Numbered from the stretch's first letter, positions 7,694-16,705 are shown. The stretch is 39,095 bases of DNA from Thermoanaerobaculia bacterium (GCA_027061805.1 JAMOWA010000042.1:1-39095), one strand, 5' to 3'. The notes: generated by a model from the letters alone, not told the origin. Numbers and translations: made by a program.

Positions 7694-10468
7694 TCAGTTG
7701 GCCTGGCGCTGCTGCTGGAGCCCGGCCACCCGCTGGAGCACGTCCCGGTAACCGGGATCCAGGGTGGCGACCTTGCCGAAGGCCTCGGAGGCCCCGTTCT
7801 GATCGCCGGAGGCCTCCAGTGCCGAGGCCAGGTCGTAGAGGATGGCCAGGCGGGCCTCCGTGGAAAGGTTCTCGATCTCCAGGGCCTTCCGGTACCAGGA
7901 GACGGCCTCCTCGTGCAGGCCCTGCTCCGTGTAGCACACCCCGATCATGGAGCAGGCCTCCAGCCGGAAGTCCGGATCCCTCGAGGCGATCTGGAATTCG
8001 CCGATGGCCTCGGCCAGCAGCCCCATCTCCTTGTAGGCGATCCCCAGGTTGAAGTGGGTGTCGGAGTCCTCCTCCGAGAGCTGCTCCGCCACGCCCCTCT
8101 GGAACTCCCGGAACACCTCCTCCAGGAGGGCCTCGTCCTTCCCCTGGCCCGTGGCCTCCTCGACCATGGCCTCCTCCTCGGCAAGCTCCTTCTCCAGCTC
8201 GCTGGCCAGGTCGATGTACTCCTCCTCCTCGGCGAAGAGCTTCTCCTCCGGTTCCACCTCCGGAGCCTCGGGCTCCACCAGGATGACACCCTTCTCCTTG
8301 AGCGTCAGGCGCCTCTGCGCCAGGTCGGGGTCCTCGGGGTAGGTGACCTCCAGGTCGGCGAGGATCCGTGCGGCATCCTCGTACAGCTCCTGCGCGATGA
8401 AGAAGTCGAGCTGTTCGAGCTCCGAGGAAGATGGTCCGCCGATGGTCTCCGTGATCTCCACGAGATCCGCGGCCTCCATCTCCATCGGAACCTCGGGTAT
8501 CGTGGGTGACACCACCTCGTCGGTTTCCCGGACTCCGGCAGCCACCTCCTCGGCCACCGGCTCCGCGAGATGGTCCACGACCTCCGGAGCTCCGGTTTCC
8601 GTGGTGCTCTTCGGCATCTCCACGAGATCGCCGAGCTCGGAGAAGATGATCTCGTCCACCCCCGCGTCCCCGGACCTCGCCGTACCTCCGGGTTCCGGCC
8701 GGACCTGCCCCGGCTCCTCGAAGAGCAGCTCGCTCCCGGCGAGCTCTCCCGGGGTCTCCGGCTGTGGCACCTCCTCGAGCACGGGAAACTCGCCGGACTC
8801 CGCCAGCACCTCGTCCACGTCCAGGAGAAGAATCTCCTCCTCTCCAGCCTCCTCGGCGCCCCCCCCTGCCACCATCTCCCCGGCGCCCGGTGATACGAGC
8901 CCCCTGACCCATGCGGCCTTCCGCTCGTTGCCCGTGGCCTCGTAGTGCGCCAGCAACGGCTCCGCCACGGCCGCGGCCCTGCCGGCCTCGCCCTCCTCCT
9001 CGAGAATCTCCACCAGGCGCTCCCGGGCCTCGGCGAACTCGGGATGCGTCTCCAGGATCTCCTCCAGGTGGTGGACGGCCTTGTCCACGAGCCCGTACTT
9101 GGCAAAGACGTTGGCCTCGGTGAGTCGCTCCAGGGCCTCGGGAGGGGGCTCCCCCGGAATCGGGACACCGGCCGGAGGCATGGGAATCGCCGGGGATGGT
9201 GTCGCTCCCGGGGACCGCGGTGTCCCCTCCACCGGCCTGGCCGAGCTGAGCTCCAGGTGCCTCCGACGGAACAGGTCGTTCTCGGGATCGAGATCCACGA
9301 GCTCCATGTAGAGGCGCCGCGCGGCCTCCTCGTTTCCATCCCTGAAGTGCCGGTCCGCCAGCGCGCCCTTGATGGTGATGACCATCTCGTCATCTCCACT
9401 GGCCTCGAAGGCCCGCAGGGCCCGCGCCAGGATCTCCGGATCGTCGGGCAGCACCTCCAGGAGATCCCGGGAGATCGTCTGGGCCTCCCCCAGCTCGCCC
9501 CGGCGGAGCAGGTTGTCCAGCAACGGCAGGAGCACGCTCCGGGCCCTCTCCCCGTCTCCCGCCTTCAGGCAGGCCCGTCCCACGGCCAGCTGCAGCTCGG
9601 GGTTGTCCGGGTCGCCCCGCAGCAGCTCGAACGCCTCCTCGAGCGAGAGCTCGGCCGTGGGCCGGGACGGCATGACGGCCGGAGCGGTGGTCTCCCGGGA
9701 GGGCGTCGCGGCCCCGGCAGGGGCAGCTCCACCCGCCATCTCCCGCTGCAGGGCCGTGAGGGCCGGGTCGCCGGGGACCACCCCGAGCCCGGCCTCCAGG
9801 AGCTCCGCAGCGGCGGCTCCCTTGCCGGCCTCGGCGAGGGCCTGGCACACCGGCACCAGGAAGCTGCAGGAGGGTGGCCTTGCCTCCAGGACGTGCCGCG
9901 CCAGCCGCTCCGCCTCGTCGAGCTTGGACCGTCCCAGGAGAACCGAGATGAGACGGTTGAAGGTCTCCACGGCCTCGTCGAGCTCACCTGCCTGGACGAG
10001 GGCATCGGCCAGCCGGAGCTGGACCATGTGGTTGCCGGGATCCAGCTCGGCCAGCTTCCGCTGGACGTGGAGAGCCCTCTCCATGTCGCCGTTCCTGGCG
10101 TGCCACTCGGCGAGGATCTCGTACTGGCTCCTCGCCTCCACCATGAGGCCCTGCTGGACATAGAGCTCGCCAAGCTTCTCGAAGATCTCGAGACGCTGCG
10201 GCATCAGCCTGTTGATCTTCTTGAGGATCGCGATGGCCTTGTTGGCAAAGCCATCCTGGCTGAAGTGGTCGGCCAGGCGCTCGTAGAGCTCGACGGCCTC
10301 CTCCACCCTGCCCAGGCGGCCGTAGAGATCCCCGATCCTGTTGATGGCGACGGCGTCGTTCGGATTGACCTTGAGGAGTTTCTTGTACTCGCGGATTGCC
10401 TGCTCAACCTTGCCCTTCTGGACAAGCTTTTCCGCTTCCCGCCGGACCCTGTCGCGATTGATGGCCAT
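7694..10468 (-). CDS. Large tetratricopeptide-repeat (TPR) protein
   Basis: This 924-residue soluble protein has no signal peptide or membrane span. Helical TPR units fill the N-terminal third (for example AIREYKKLLKVNPNDAVAINRIGDLY, AVELYERLADHF and the following units). A very acidic, low-complexity Glu/Val/Pro central region lies at about 500-730, with TPRs again at the C-terminus (DTHFNLGIAYKEMGLLAEAI, AVSWYRKALEIENL). Such proteins scaffold complexes; partners are unknown. It starts 38 bases after rnhB on the same strand, so it may share the rplS promoter. The acidic middle probably is a flexible spacer between two TPR superhelices. Confidence 0.85.
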   Translation of the reverse strand: MAINRDRVRREAEKLVQKGKVEQAIREYKKLLKVNPNDAVAINRIGDLYGRLGRVEEAVELYERLADHFSQDGFANKAIAILKKINRLMPQRLEIFEKLGELYVQQGLMVEARSQYEILAEWHARNGDMERALHVQRKLAELDPGNHMVQLRLADALVQAGELDEAVETFNRLISVLLGRSKLDEAERLARHVLEARPPSCSFLVPVCQALAEAGKGAAAAELLEAGLGVVPGDPALTALQREMAGGAAPAGAATPSRETTAPAVMPSRPTAELSLEEAFELLRGDPDNPELQLAVGRACLKAGDGERARSVLLPLLDNLLRRGELGEAQTISRDLLEVLPDDPEILARALRAFEASGDDEMVITIKGALADRHFRDGNEEAARRLYMELVDLDPENDLFRRRHLELSSARPVEGTPRSPGATPSPAIPMPPAGVPIPGEPPPEALERLTEANVFAKYGLVDKAVHHLEEILETHPEFAEARERLVEILEEEGEAGRAAAVAEPLLAHYEATGNERKAAWVRGLVSPGAGEMVAGGGAEEAGEEEILLLDVDEVLAESGEFPVLEEVPQPETPGELAGSELLFEEPGQVRPEPGGTARSGDAGVDEIIFSELGDLVEMPKSTTETGAPEVVDHLAEPVAEEVAAGVRETDEVVSPTIPEVPMEMEAADLVEITETIGGPSSSELEQLDFFIAQELYEDAARILADLEVTYPEDPDLAQRRLTLKEKGVILVEPEAPEVEPEEKLFAEEEEYIDLASELEKELAEEEAMVEEATGQGKDEALLEEVFREFQRGVAEQLSEEDSDTHFNLGIAYKEMGLLAEAIGEFQIASRDPDFRLEACSMIGVCYTEQGLHEEAVSWYRKALEIENLSTEARLAILYDLASALEASGDQNGASEAFGKVATLDPGYRDVLQRVAGLQQQRQAN

Positions 10469-10506
10469 CCGTGAATCGTTCCCCTAGCGGCAACTGCCCG
10501 CTCAGC

Positions 10507-11091
10507 TCATGGTAGCACAGGACTCCAGCCGAAACTCCGCCGGTGAAGGAACCCCGGACCGTGTTTCTGGAGGGCCTCCCGGTGCTCCCGGGTCCCGTAG
10601 CCCTTGTTGCGCTCCCAGCCCCAGAGGGGGTGCCGCCCCGCCAGCCGGCGCATGATCTCGTCCCGGTGGACCTTGGCCACCACGGAGGCCGCTGCCACAC
10701 AGAAGTACCTCGAGTCGGCCTTCACCTCGGAGACGATCGCGATCTCCTCCAGGTCCAGCTCCATGGCGTCCACCACCGTGACGGTGCCGGGCACGAACAG
10801 GTCACGGGCCACCACCCGCATGGCGAGCCGGGTGGCGGGAACGATGCCGACCCGGTCGATGCTGGGCGGCCAGACCTCCACCACGGACCACGCGTCGGCA
10901 CGCTCCCGGATCCGGACACTGGCACGCTCCCGGCTCCGTGCCGTCATCTCCTTCGAGTCCCGGATGGCGAGCTCCCCGGGCACGGAGCTCCAGGCCACGC
11001 CACACACGACGACGGGGCCCGCCAGCGAGCCCCGTCCAACCTCGTCGATCCCGACGATCCTCGGTGCCTCCCCGAGGATGCACCGGTCCAG
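10507..11091 (-). CDS. rnhB: Ribonuclease HII with non-canonical (probably CTG) start
   Basis: RNase HII cleaves the RNA strand of RNA-DNA hybrids and single ribonucleotides in DNA. Catalytic motifs are all present when read from a CTG at 11091: IVGIDEVGRGSLAGP (Asp16, Glu17), DSKEMT, AAASVVAKVHRD, and the C-terminal GYGTREH...HGP...HRRSF. The first ordinary start codon in frame is a GTG at 11007, after the essential DEVGRG motif; starting there would give a dead enzyme. No ATG, GTG or TTG lies between 11007 and the in-frame stop TGA inside rplS. CTG gives a natural N-terminus (MDRCILGEAPRIVGIDE). An ACG nearer a GGAGG is the alternative. It follows rplS closely, a common gene order. Confidence 0.85.
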   Translation of the reverse strand: MDRCILGEAPRIVGIDEVGRGSLAGPVVVCGVAWSSVPGELAIRDSKEMTARSRERASVRIRERADAWSVVEVWPPSIDRVGIVPATRLAMRVVARDLFVPGTVTVVDAMELDLEEIAIVSEVKADSRYFCVAAASVVAKVHRDEIMRRLAGRHPLWGWERNKGYGTREHREALQKHGPGFLHRRSFGWSPVLP

Positions 11092-11102
11092 CGGCCAGTC
11101 CG

Positions 11103-11450
11103 CTACTTCCGTGCCGCCTCCCGGATCCGTGCGGCCTTGCCGCGCAGCTCACGGATGTAGTAGAGCTTGGCCCGCCGCACCCGGCCTCTCCGGGTCACCT
11201 CGATCTTGGCCACGCTGGGAGCATGGAGCGGAAAGGTCCGTTCCACGCCGATGCCCGATGAGATCTTGCGGACCGTGAAGGTCTCCGAGATGCCGCCGTG
11301 CTTGCGCGCGATCACCAGGCCCTCGAAGACCTGGATCCTCTCCTTGCTGCCCTCCTTGAGCCGGACGTGGACCCTGACGTTGTCGCCCGGACGGAAGTCC
11401 GGGATATCGGAGCGCAGCTGATCCTGTGTAACCTCGCGGATGATGTCCAT
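11103..11450 (-). CDS. rplS: 50S ribosomal protein L19
   Basis: 115 residues, full length for bL19, which sits at the 30S-50S interface. Recognisable blocks are [22 protein letters not shown] in pieces, [32 protein letters not shown]-type [20 protein letters not shown], and [26 protein letters not shown] lies before the ATG. It is the first gene of rplS-rnhB-TPR, with a promoter at 11498-11526. Confidence 0.97.
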   Translation of the reverse strand: MDIIREVTQDQLRSDIPDFRPGDNVRVHVRLKEGSKERIQVFEGLVIARKHGGISETFTVRKISSGIGVERTFPLHAPSVAKIEVTRRGRVRRAKLYYIRELRGKAARIREAARK

Positions 11451-11497
11451 TGTCTCCTCCCGTGGAAGCCGGTCCCGGAGTGGTCCCGGGAGCGCGG

Positions 11498-11526
11498 AGT
11501 ATACACACCTCCGCCCTCCCCGGCAA
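11498..11526 (-). promoter_or_regulatory. Sigma70-type promoter for rplS
   Basis: On the minus strand, TTGCCG (-35, at 11526-11521), a 17-base spacer and TATACT (-10, at 11503-11498) precede rplS by about 48 bases. Four of six and five of six positions match the consensus, and spacing is ideal. Transcription would begin near 11491, giving a leader of about 40 bases that contains the GGGAGGAG site. Confidence 0.7.
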
Positions 11527-11552
11527 GTCCCTCTCCCTGAAGGGCTACGGGT

Positions 11553-12119
11553 TCACTGCTCCGTCCCCTCCTCCGGCATCGGGGTCCCGACGAGATACAG
11601 CCTGCCCCCGAACGGGACCACCACCACCCGCCCGTGCCGGTCCAGGGCGGCATCGTCCGGCCAGGGAGCCCCATCGTCCTTCCGGTACCCGCGGAACCCG
11701 AAGGGGACCTCCGCACCGTCGGGAGCGAGCCAGTCCGGGACCACGAGGTCCCAGCGCTCCTCGTCCTCCTGCACCGCCCGGAACTCCACGGCGCCCTCGT
11801 CGAGATCGTCGAGCCAGACCGCGTTCTCGAGCTCCGCCGCGGCCTCCTCGAAGAACTCCGCGAGCGCCTCCTCGGTGAAGTCCCGGATCAGCTCGTCACC
11901 CCCATCACCCTCGAACTCGGCGACGATGAGCAGCCGGTAGGTCCCCTCCTCCATCTCGTCACCGCAGTGGTAGTCCACCTCGAACTCCGCGGGCGGATCC
12001 TCCGATTCCACGTCGAAGGAGGCCCCGTGGAGCCTGTCCCGGACCAGCAGGCCGAGGCAGACGTCCTCCCTGCTCTCCACCGGAATGTCCAGGCCCATGG
12101 CCTCTTCTTTCCTGTCCAT
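11553..12119 (-). CDS. Acidic hypothetical protein
   Basis: About 188 residues, very rich in Asp and Glu, with no membrane segment or signal peptide and only two Cys (one in VCLGLLV, one in YHCGDEM). I do not recognise the family. Features are an EEALAEFFEEAAAEL helix and a C-terminal beta-rich part (RVVVVPFGGRLYLVG). The start at 12119 has GGAG seven bases upstream; an ATG eight codons earlier lacks a site. The acidic helix-sheet composition could suit a binding or inhibitor protein, but no function can be assigned. It lies between the rplS unit and the prsW end of the tat unit, all on one strand. Confidence 0.65.
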   Translation of the reverse strand: MDRKEEAMGLDIPVESREDVCLGLLVRDRLHGASFDVESEDPPAEFEVDYHCGDEMEEGTYRLLIVAEFEGDGGDELIRDFTEEALAEFFEEAAAELENAVWLDDLDEGAVEFRAVQEDEERWDLVVPDWLAPDGAEVPFGFRGYRKDDGAPWPDDAALDRHGRVVVVPFGGRLYLVGTPMPEEGTEQ

Positions 12120-12171
12120 GACGATCTCCTTTCGTCCGAACACGGGTCCCGGCCAGCGGCCACCGGACCCC

Positions 12172-13164
12172 TCAGATCACCCTCTCGTTCAGGAAGGCGG
12201 CGTCGCCCCCCTCCCAGCTCTTGGCCGCCAGGACGGCCATCACCAGCACCAGGTAGGACACCCCCCCCACGAGGACCGCCAGGATGGGAACGGCGGCCAC
12301 GGTGTCGTAGGTCCCATGGAGCAGCGTCGCGAGCACGAGGCCGGGAGCGGCGATCCGGGCCGTCCGGAGGACGCCGAGACTTCCGCTCACGTTGACCAGC
12401 CCGAGCGTGAATCCCATCAGGCCCGCCCAGAGGGAGTGGAGGAAGGGCGTCATGAGAAGGCGGGAGAGCACCACGTCGGGCCGGGTGAAGTCGATGCCCC
12501 AGATCCTCGCCCCGAACTGCCGGGAGAAGAGGATGTTCTCGAACCCCGCGAAGGCCAGGCCCGCCGCGATCCCGAGGAGAAGGGAGGCCTGGAGCCCGAG
12601 CCGCCGCCCCTGCCGACGGGCCAGCGCCAGGACGAGGAACACGGGCAGGGCCTTGGTGACCTCCTCCGTCACCCCCACGCCCCAGACGAACCCGAACCAC
12701 TGGAACGGGAGGAACGGCAGCTCCACCATGGCGTAGAGAGGACCGAGCAGCAGCCTGAGGATTGGCAGCACCACGGTGAGCCCCGGGAAGACCACGAGTG
12801 CGATCACGAGCGACACGTCCCAGGGGCGGCTCCGCCGCAGCTCCAGCCGGAACAGCCGGAGGAAGAGGAAGAACCACAGGAACGCGAAGTAGAGGATCAT
12901 CCCCTCCTCCGGTGACACCCCGAGCGCGGCCAGCAGGAATGGCATCATGGCCAGCAGGAGCACCACCCAGAACACCTGGGACCGGAGGATCCGCCCCACG
13001 GCCAGGGGATCCAGGTGCAGGACGGCGCCGAGTCCCTCCTCCTCCACGGCCTGTCGCCGGAGCTCGGCCTTGAGCCGCGCCACCTGCCGCTCGTACTCCT
13101 CCGGGCTGATGATGCCAGCCCTGAAGAGACGCTCGTACTCGGCCAACATCTCGTGGGGGTTCAT
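12172..13164 (-). CDS. PrsW-family intramembrane metalloprotease with SHOCT-like N-terminus
   Basis: This 330-residue multi-pass membrane protein has the PrsW/CPBP-type catalytic set: TEEVTKA (EE pair, about 167-168), FAGFEN (about 205-210), HSLWAG, and a final LLHGTYD His. PrsW of Bacillus cuts an anti-sigma factor; here the substrate is unknown. Residues 5-36 (MLAEYERLFRAGIISPEEYE and on) look like a SHOCT-type oligomerisation helix pair, ahead of the first membrane helix. The ATG overlaps the stop of the TtcA-like gene as ATGA, so it is the last gene of the tatA-tatC-ttcA-prsW run. Confidence 0.85.
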   Translation of the reverse strand: MNPHEMLAEYERLFRAGIISPEEYERQVARLKAELRRQAVEEEGLGAVLHLDPLAVGRILRSQVFWVVLLLAMMPFLLAALGVSPEEGMILYFAFLWFFLFLRLFRLELRRSRPWDVSLVIALVVFPGLTVVLPILRLLLGPLYAMVELPFLPFQWFGFVWGVGVTEEVTKALPVFLVLALARRQGRRLGLQASLLLGIAAGLAFAGFENILFSRQFGARIWGIDFTRPDVVLSRLLMTPFLHSLWAGLMGFTLGLVNVSGSLGVLRTARIAAPGLVLATLLHGTYDTVAAVPILAVLVGGVSYLVLVMAVLAAKSWEGGDAAFLNERVI

Positions 13165-13937
13165 TCCCGGCTCACCGTACCACAGTCCCCCGAGGTGACG
13201 GGCGCCTCCTCGAGCCGTCGAACCACCTGCCAGAAGAGGTTCCTCCGGACCAGCCGCTCCTCCCGGCCCAGCGCCCCGAGGACCCTCCGGACCGTCTCGC
13301 GCGAGGTGGAACCGTCCAGCGGGCACGCGTTCTCCACCACCGGAACGCCGCAGATCCGGCCCATGCGCCGGATCTCCCCGGCCCTGAGCTCGTACAGCGG
13401 TCGCACCACCGTGATCGCGCCGTCGAAGTAGCCCCTCGAGGGTGGCAGGACATCGGGGCTCCCGCTGAAGAACAGGCCCATGAGCCAGGTCTCCACCACG
13501 TCGTCCGCATGATGCCCCAGGGCCACCCTGCGGAACCCCAGCCCGTCGGCGGTCTCCAGGAGTGTCCGCCTCCTGATCCTCGCGCAGCGGAAGCAGCTCT
13601 CCGGAACCTTCTCCATGGTGTCGAACCGGGGCGGGACCGACCGCACCTCCACGCCGAAGCCCTCCGCCCACCTGAGCACGTGGTCCGGCAGCCCCGGGGT
13701 GGTCCCCCGGGCATCCAGCGTCACGTGGAGCCCGAGCAGACGGATCGGGGGGCTCACCGTCCTGGCGTGCTCCGCCACGAGCCGGAGCATCACGAGGCTG
13801 TCCACGCCACCCGAGATCCCCAGGACCACGCTCGAGCCAGGTGGCAGCAGGTCCCACCGCCGGATCGCCCGCCGCATCTTTCCCATGAGGCGCCCGGCCG
13901 AGGCCCGGCAGCGGACGGGATCAGCGGCCGGAGTCAT
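13161..13937 (-). CDS. TtcA-like PP-loop tRNA thiolase
   Basis: About 258 residues. The PP-loop GISGGVDS (42-47 for SGGVDS) binds ATP to adenylate a tRNA base. CFRC (C115, C118) plus C205 in NACPLDGS match the three Cys that hold the 4Fe-4S cluster in TtcA/TtuA enzymes, which insert sulfur at C32 or U54 of tRNA. LGHHADDVVETWLMGLFFSG and RPLYELRAGEI are typical of the TtcA branch rather than TilS. The start at 13937 overlaps the tatC end by 17 bases; a second ATG at 13886 is possible. It is coupled to prsW by ATGA. Confidence 0.82.
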   Translation of the reverse strand: MTPAADPVRCRASAGRLMGKMRRAIRRWDLLPPGSSVVLGISGGVDSLVMLRLVAEHARTVSPPIRLLGLHVTLDARGTTPGLPDHVLRWAEGFGVEVRSVPPRFDTMEKVPESCFRCARIRRRTLLETADGLGFRRVALGHHADDVVETWLMGLFFSGSPDVLPPSRGYFDGAITVVRPLYELRAGEIRRMGRICGVPVVENACPLDGSTSRETVRRVLGALGREERLVRRNLFWQVVRRLEEAPVTSGDCGTVSRE

Positions 13938-14715
13938 CGTCCTCGCGCTGCCGGGGCGCAAAGATCCACGCGATGATCACCCCCAGGAGGTAGAGGAGGA
14001 TCATGGGCACGGCGAAGACGGTCTGGGTCGCCACGTCGGGCGTGGGCGTGATCACCGCCGCCACCACGAAGATGGCGAGCACCGCCCAGCGGAACCACCT
14101 CAGGAGCTGTCCCGCGGTCACGAGGCCGAACCGTGCCAGGAAGAAGATGAGGATGGGCAGCTCGAAGACCAGACCGAGGCCCAGGAGGATCTTGGACATC
14201 ATGGCGAAGTAGGTCTGGATCGTGATCACCTGGCGGAAGTCCTTCCCCACCTCGAGGAGGAACTTGACCACCATGGGGAACGCCACCCTGTACCCGAAGT
14301 ACCCCCCGGCCACGAAGAACAGCGTGGTGAACACGATGAACGGCCCGGCGAGCCGCCGCTCGTGGAGGTAGAGCCCGGGCCGGATGAACAGCCACAGCTG
14401 CCACAGGACCACCGGCGAGGCCAGGAAGATCCCTGCCAGGAGGGCCACCTTGATGTAGAGCATGAAGGGATCCACCAGCCCGGTGAACGCCAGCTTCTCG
14501 CCCTCGGGCAGGTACTGGAGGATCGGCTCCTCGAGCCAGTGGAAGATGGTGGGGGCGAAGTACCAGCACGCCAGGAAGCCCACGAAGATCGCCACGACGC
14601 TCACCACGAGCCGGTGGCGGAGCTCCTCCAGGTGCTCGAGCAGCGTCAGCCGGGGAAGCTCCTCGTGCTCCGCCTCCAGTGCCGCGTCCGTGGGCCGCGC
14701 CGTTTCCGGGCTCAC
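13921..14715 (-). CDS. tatC: Sec-independent protein translocase TatC
   Basis: 264 residues with six membrane helices, the receptor subunit that binds the twin-arginine signal of folded exported proteins. Family blocks visible are LLEHLEELRHRLV near the N-terminus (with the Glu that contacts the RR signal), FMLYIKVALLAGIFLASP, and LWLFIRPGLYLHERR, with AVITPTPDVATQ before the last helices. It starts at a GTG that overlaps the tatA stop as GTGA. Likely substrates in this window are the RR-bearing DUF362 protein and the polyferredoxin. Confidence 0.96.
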   Translation of the reverse strand: MSPETARPTDAALEAEHEELPRLTLLEHLEELRHRLVVSVVAIFVGFLACWYFAPTIFHWLEEPILQYLPEGEKLAFTGLVDPFMLYIKVALLAGIFLASPVVLWQLWLFIRPGLYLHERRLAGPFIVFTTLFFVAGGYFGYRVAFPMVVKFLLEVGKDFRQVITIQTYFAMMSKILLGLGLVFELPILIFFLARFGLVTAGQLLRWFRWAVLAIFVVAAVITPTPDVATQTVFAVPMILLYLLGVIIAWIFAPRQREDDDSGR

Positions 14716-15005
14716 GCGCCCCCGCTCTCCGGACCCGATGCCCCCCTCGCAGGGTCATCGTCCTTCGTGCCCTTCTCGCCCGCCGGTTCCGTGCCCAGGC
14801 CCTTGAGATCGCGCTCCACGGCACGGATCTCGTCGGCGGCCACCTCTTCCTCGATGGTCCTCTTGAACTCGTTGGAGGCCCGCCGGAACTCACCCAGGGC
14901 CCTCCCCAGGGACTGGCCGATCTTCGGAAGCTGGCGGGGCCCGAACAGGATCAGGGCGATCACCAGGATGAACATGAGCTCGGGGAACCCGAGAGAACCA
15001 ATCAC
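14712..15005 (-). CDS. tatA: Sec-independent translocase subunit TatA/TatE
   Basis: 97 residues: a single N-terminal membrane helix (PELMFILVIALILF), the FGPRQLPKIGQSLGRAL hinge and amphipathic helix, and a long charged tail. TatA oligomers form the transport path recruited by TatC. The GTG start has GGAGG five bases upstream; longer frames upstream have no such site. A tatB is not seen in the window, so this may serve both roles. An AGTATA (minus-strand TATACT) at 15022-15027 is too near the start to be the -10 of a normal leader. Confidence 0.92.
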   Translation of the reverse strand: MIGSLGFPELMFILVIALILFGPRQLPKIGQSLGRALGEFRRASNEFKRTIEEEVAADEIRAVERDLKGLGTEPAGEKGTKDDDPARGASGPESGGA

Positions 15006-15115
15006 GTCGACCTCCGGGGGTAGTATAGACCGATACCGGGTCCGAGCGTGTACACTGACCCGGCACCGTGGGGGTCTCGTCCCGGACGGTCCGCCACGAG
15101 GGGAGTATCGCTTCA

Positions 15116-16705
15116 ATGTCACGACGCCGTTCTGTCGCCACCATCGTCGCCGTCACCATCATCGGGATGGGGGCCCTCGTGGGTACCCTCTGGGGTGAAC
15201 GAAGCCGCCAGGTCGAGGAGGAGGACGTGGCGGCCCGGGCCGGTGCCATCGCCTCCACCGTCCTGGAGTGGCTCCCCGAGGAACGCGAGCCCGACGAGCT
15301 CATCTACGACGGGATCGACGGCATGCTGGAGAAGCTCGACCCGCACTCCAACTTCCTCCGGCCCAAGGCGTTCCTCAAGATGAAGGAGCGCCACCAGGGT
15401 TCGTTCTTCGGGGTGGGCATCATCATCTCGCGGCGGGGCGGCAAGGTGACCGTCATCGCGCCCATCGCCGGGACCCCCGCCGCCCGCAAGGGCCTCCGGG
15501 CCGGCGACGTCATCTCCGCCGTGGACGGAAAGCCCACGGAGGACCTCTCCCTGGACAACGTGGTGGAGCTTGTCCGCGGCCCGGAGGGATCCGAGGTCAC
15601 GCTCACCATCCAGCGGCCGGGCCTGGAGCGGCCCCTGGAGATCTCCATCACGCGCACCCGCATCCCGACGAACTCGGTGCGGTTCGCCTTCATGATCCGT
15701 CCCGGCGTGGGCTACGTGCGCCTCACCGAGTTCTCGGGCACCAGCAGCCGGGAGGTCCACGAGCACGTGCAGCGCCTGGTGGATGCGGGCGCCCGCTCCC
15801 TGATCTTCGACCTGAGGGACAACCCCGGGGGCTCGCTCGACGCGGCCGTGAACGTCTCGGACACCTTCCTGCGGCCGGGCCAGCTCATCGTCACCACGCG
15901 CGGCCGGACGCCCGAGAGCGTCTCGAGCTTCTCGGCACCGGGCAGGGGCTTCCGCTTCGAGGGCCCCCTCGTGGTGCTCGTCAACGCGGGCTCCGCGTCG
16001 GCCTCGGAGATCGTGGCGGGAGCCGTCCAGGACCACGACCGCGGCCTGATCGTCGGCGAGGTGACCTGGGGCAAGGGCCTCGTCCAGACGGTGTTCACCG
16101 TGCGCGATGCGGGCCTGGCCCTGACCACGGCCCGCTACTACACGCCGTCGGGACGGTGCATCCAGCGGGACTACCACTCCTTCATCGACTACATCACCCA
16201 CCGCAACGCCGGGAACAACGGTGGCGACGAGGCGACCCCCTACCACTCGGACAACGGCCGGCCCCTGAGCGGGGGCGGAGGGATCGTGCCCGACGTGGAG
16301 GTGGAGGCCCGGCTGCTCGCCGAGCCCGTGGCCCGTCTCTACGGCCAGTCCGCCTTCTTCAGGTTCGCGGTGAACCTGCTCAAGGACGTTCCCGAGGAGC
16401 AGCAGCGGGAGATGGCCATGGCGTTCCGGGTGGACGACGCGATCCGGAAACGGTTCCTCGACTGGGTACGGTCCGAGAAGCTCCTGGACGAGGAGCAGAT
16501 GAGCAAGCTTCTGGAGGATCCACAGGCCCTGGCCGACGTGGACCGGAGCCTCCGCATCGAGGTCCTCAACGGTGCGGTGGGTCTCGAGGCGGGCTACAAG
16601 GTCGCCGCGGAGGGGGACAACCAGATCGCGGCCGCCCTTGAGCACGTGGCCGACGCGGAGCGCATGTGGCAGGCCTGGACGAAAGTCACAGAACCGGCGA
16701 GGTGA
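15116..16705 (+). CDS. Carboxy-terminal processing protease (S41, CtpA/Prc type)
   Basis: About 529 residues, exported: N-terminal basic stretch and hydrophobic anchor (SVATIVAVTIIGMGALVGTLW), then a PDZ domain (about 97-180, GVGIIIS...GLRAGDVISAVDG), then the S41 domain. The nucleophile Ser is in NAGSASASE (about 293-297) and the general-base Lys is K320 in GEVTWGKGLVQT. A C-terminal helical region follows. These proteases trim or degrade periplasmic proteins. The ATG at 15116 sits ten bases after GGGGAG; a GTG at 15068 is less likely. It is divergent from tatA, separated by about 110 bases. Confidence 0.92.
   Translation: MSRRRSVATIVAVTIIGMGALVGTLWGERSRQVEEEDVAARAGAIASTVLEWLPEEREPDELIYDGIDGMLEKLDPHSNFLRPKAFLKMKERHQGSFFGVGIIISRRGGKVTVIAPIAGTPAARKGLRAGDVISAVDGKPTEDLSLDNVVELVRGPEGSEVTLTIQRPGLERPLEISITRTRIPTNSVRFAFMIRPGVGYVRLTEFSGTSSREVHEHVQRLVDAGARSLIFDLRDNPGGSLDAAVNVSDTFLRPGQLIVTTRGRTPESVSSFSAPGRGFRFEGPLVVLVNAGSASASEIVAGAVQDHDRGLIVGEVTWGKGLVQTVFTVRDAGLALTTARYYTPSGRCIQRDYHSFIDYITHRNAGNNGGDEATPYHSDNGRPLSGGGGIVPDVEVEARLLAEPVARLYGQSAFFRFAVNLLKDVPEEQQREMAMAFRVDDAIRKRFLDWVRSEKLLDEEQMSKLLEDPQALADVDRSLRIEVLNGAVGLEAGYKVAAEGDNQIAAALEHVADAERMWQAWTKVTEPAR

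Noticed and set aside
11103-11160. Programmed -1 frameshift from rplS into rnhB
   Set aside because: The rnhB frame is the -1 frame of rplS at this point, but there is no slippery heptamer before the rplS stop (the sequence is CGGAAGTAG), and fusing L19 to RNase HII is unlikely.
15022-15027. TATACT as -10 for tatA
   Set aside because: It would start transcription about ten bases before the GTG, leaving the GGAGG partly outside the transcript, and no -35 fits.
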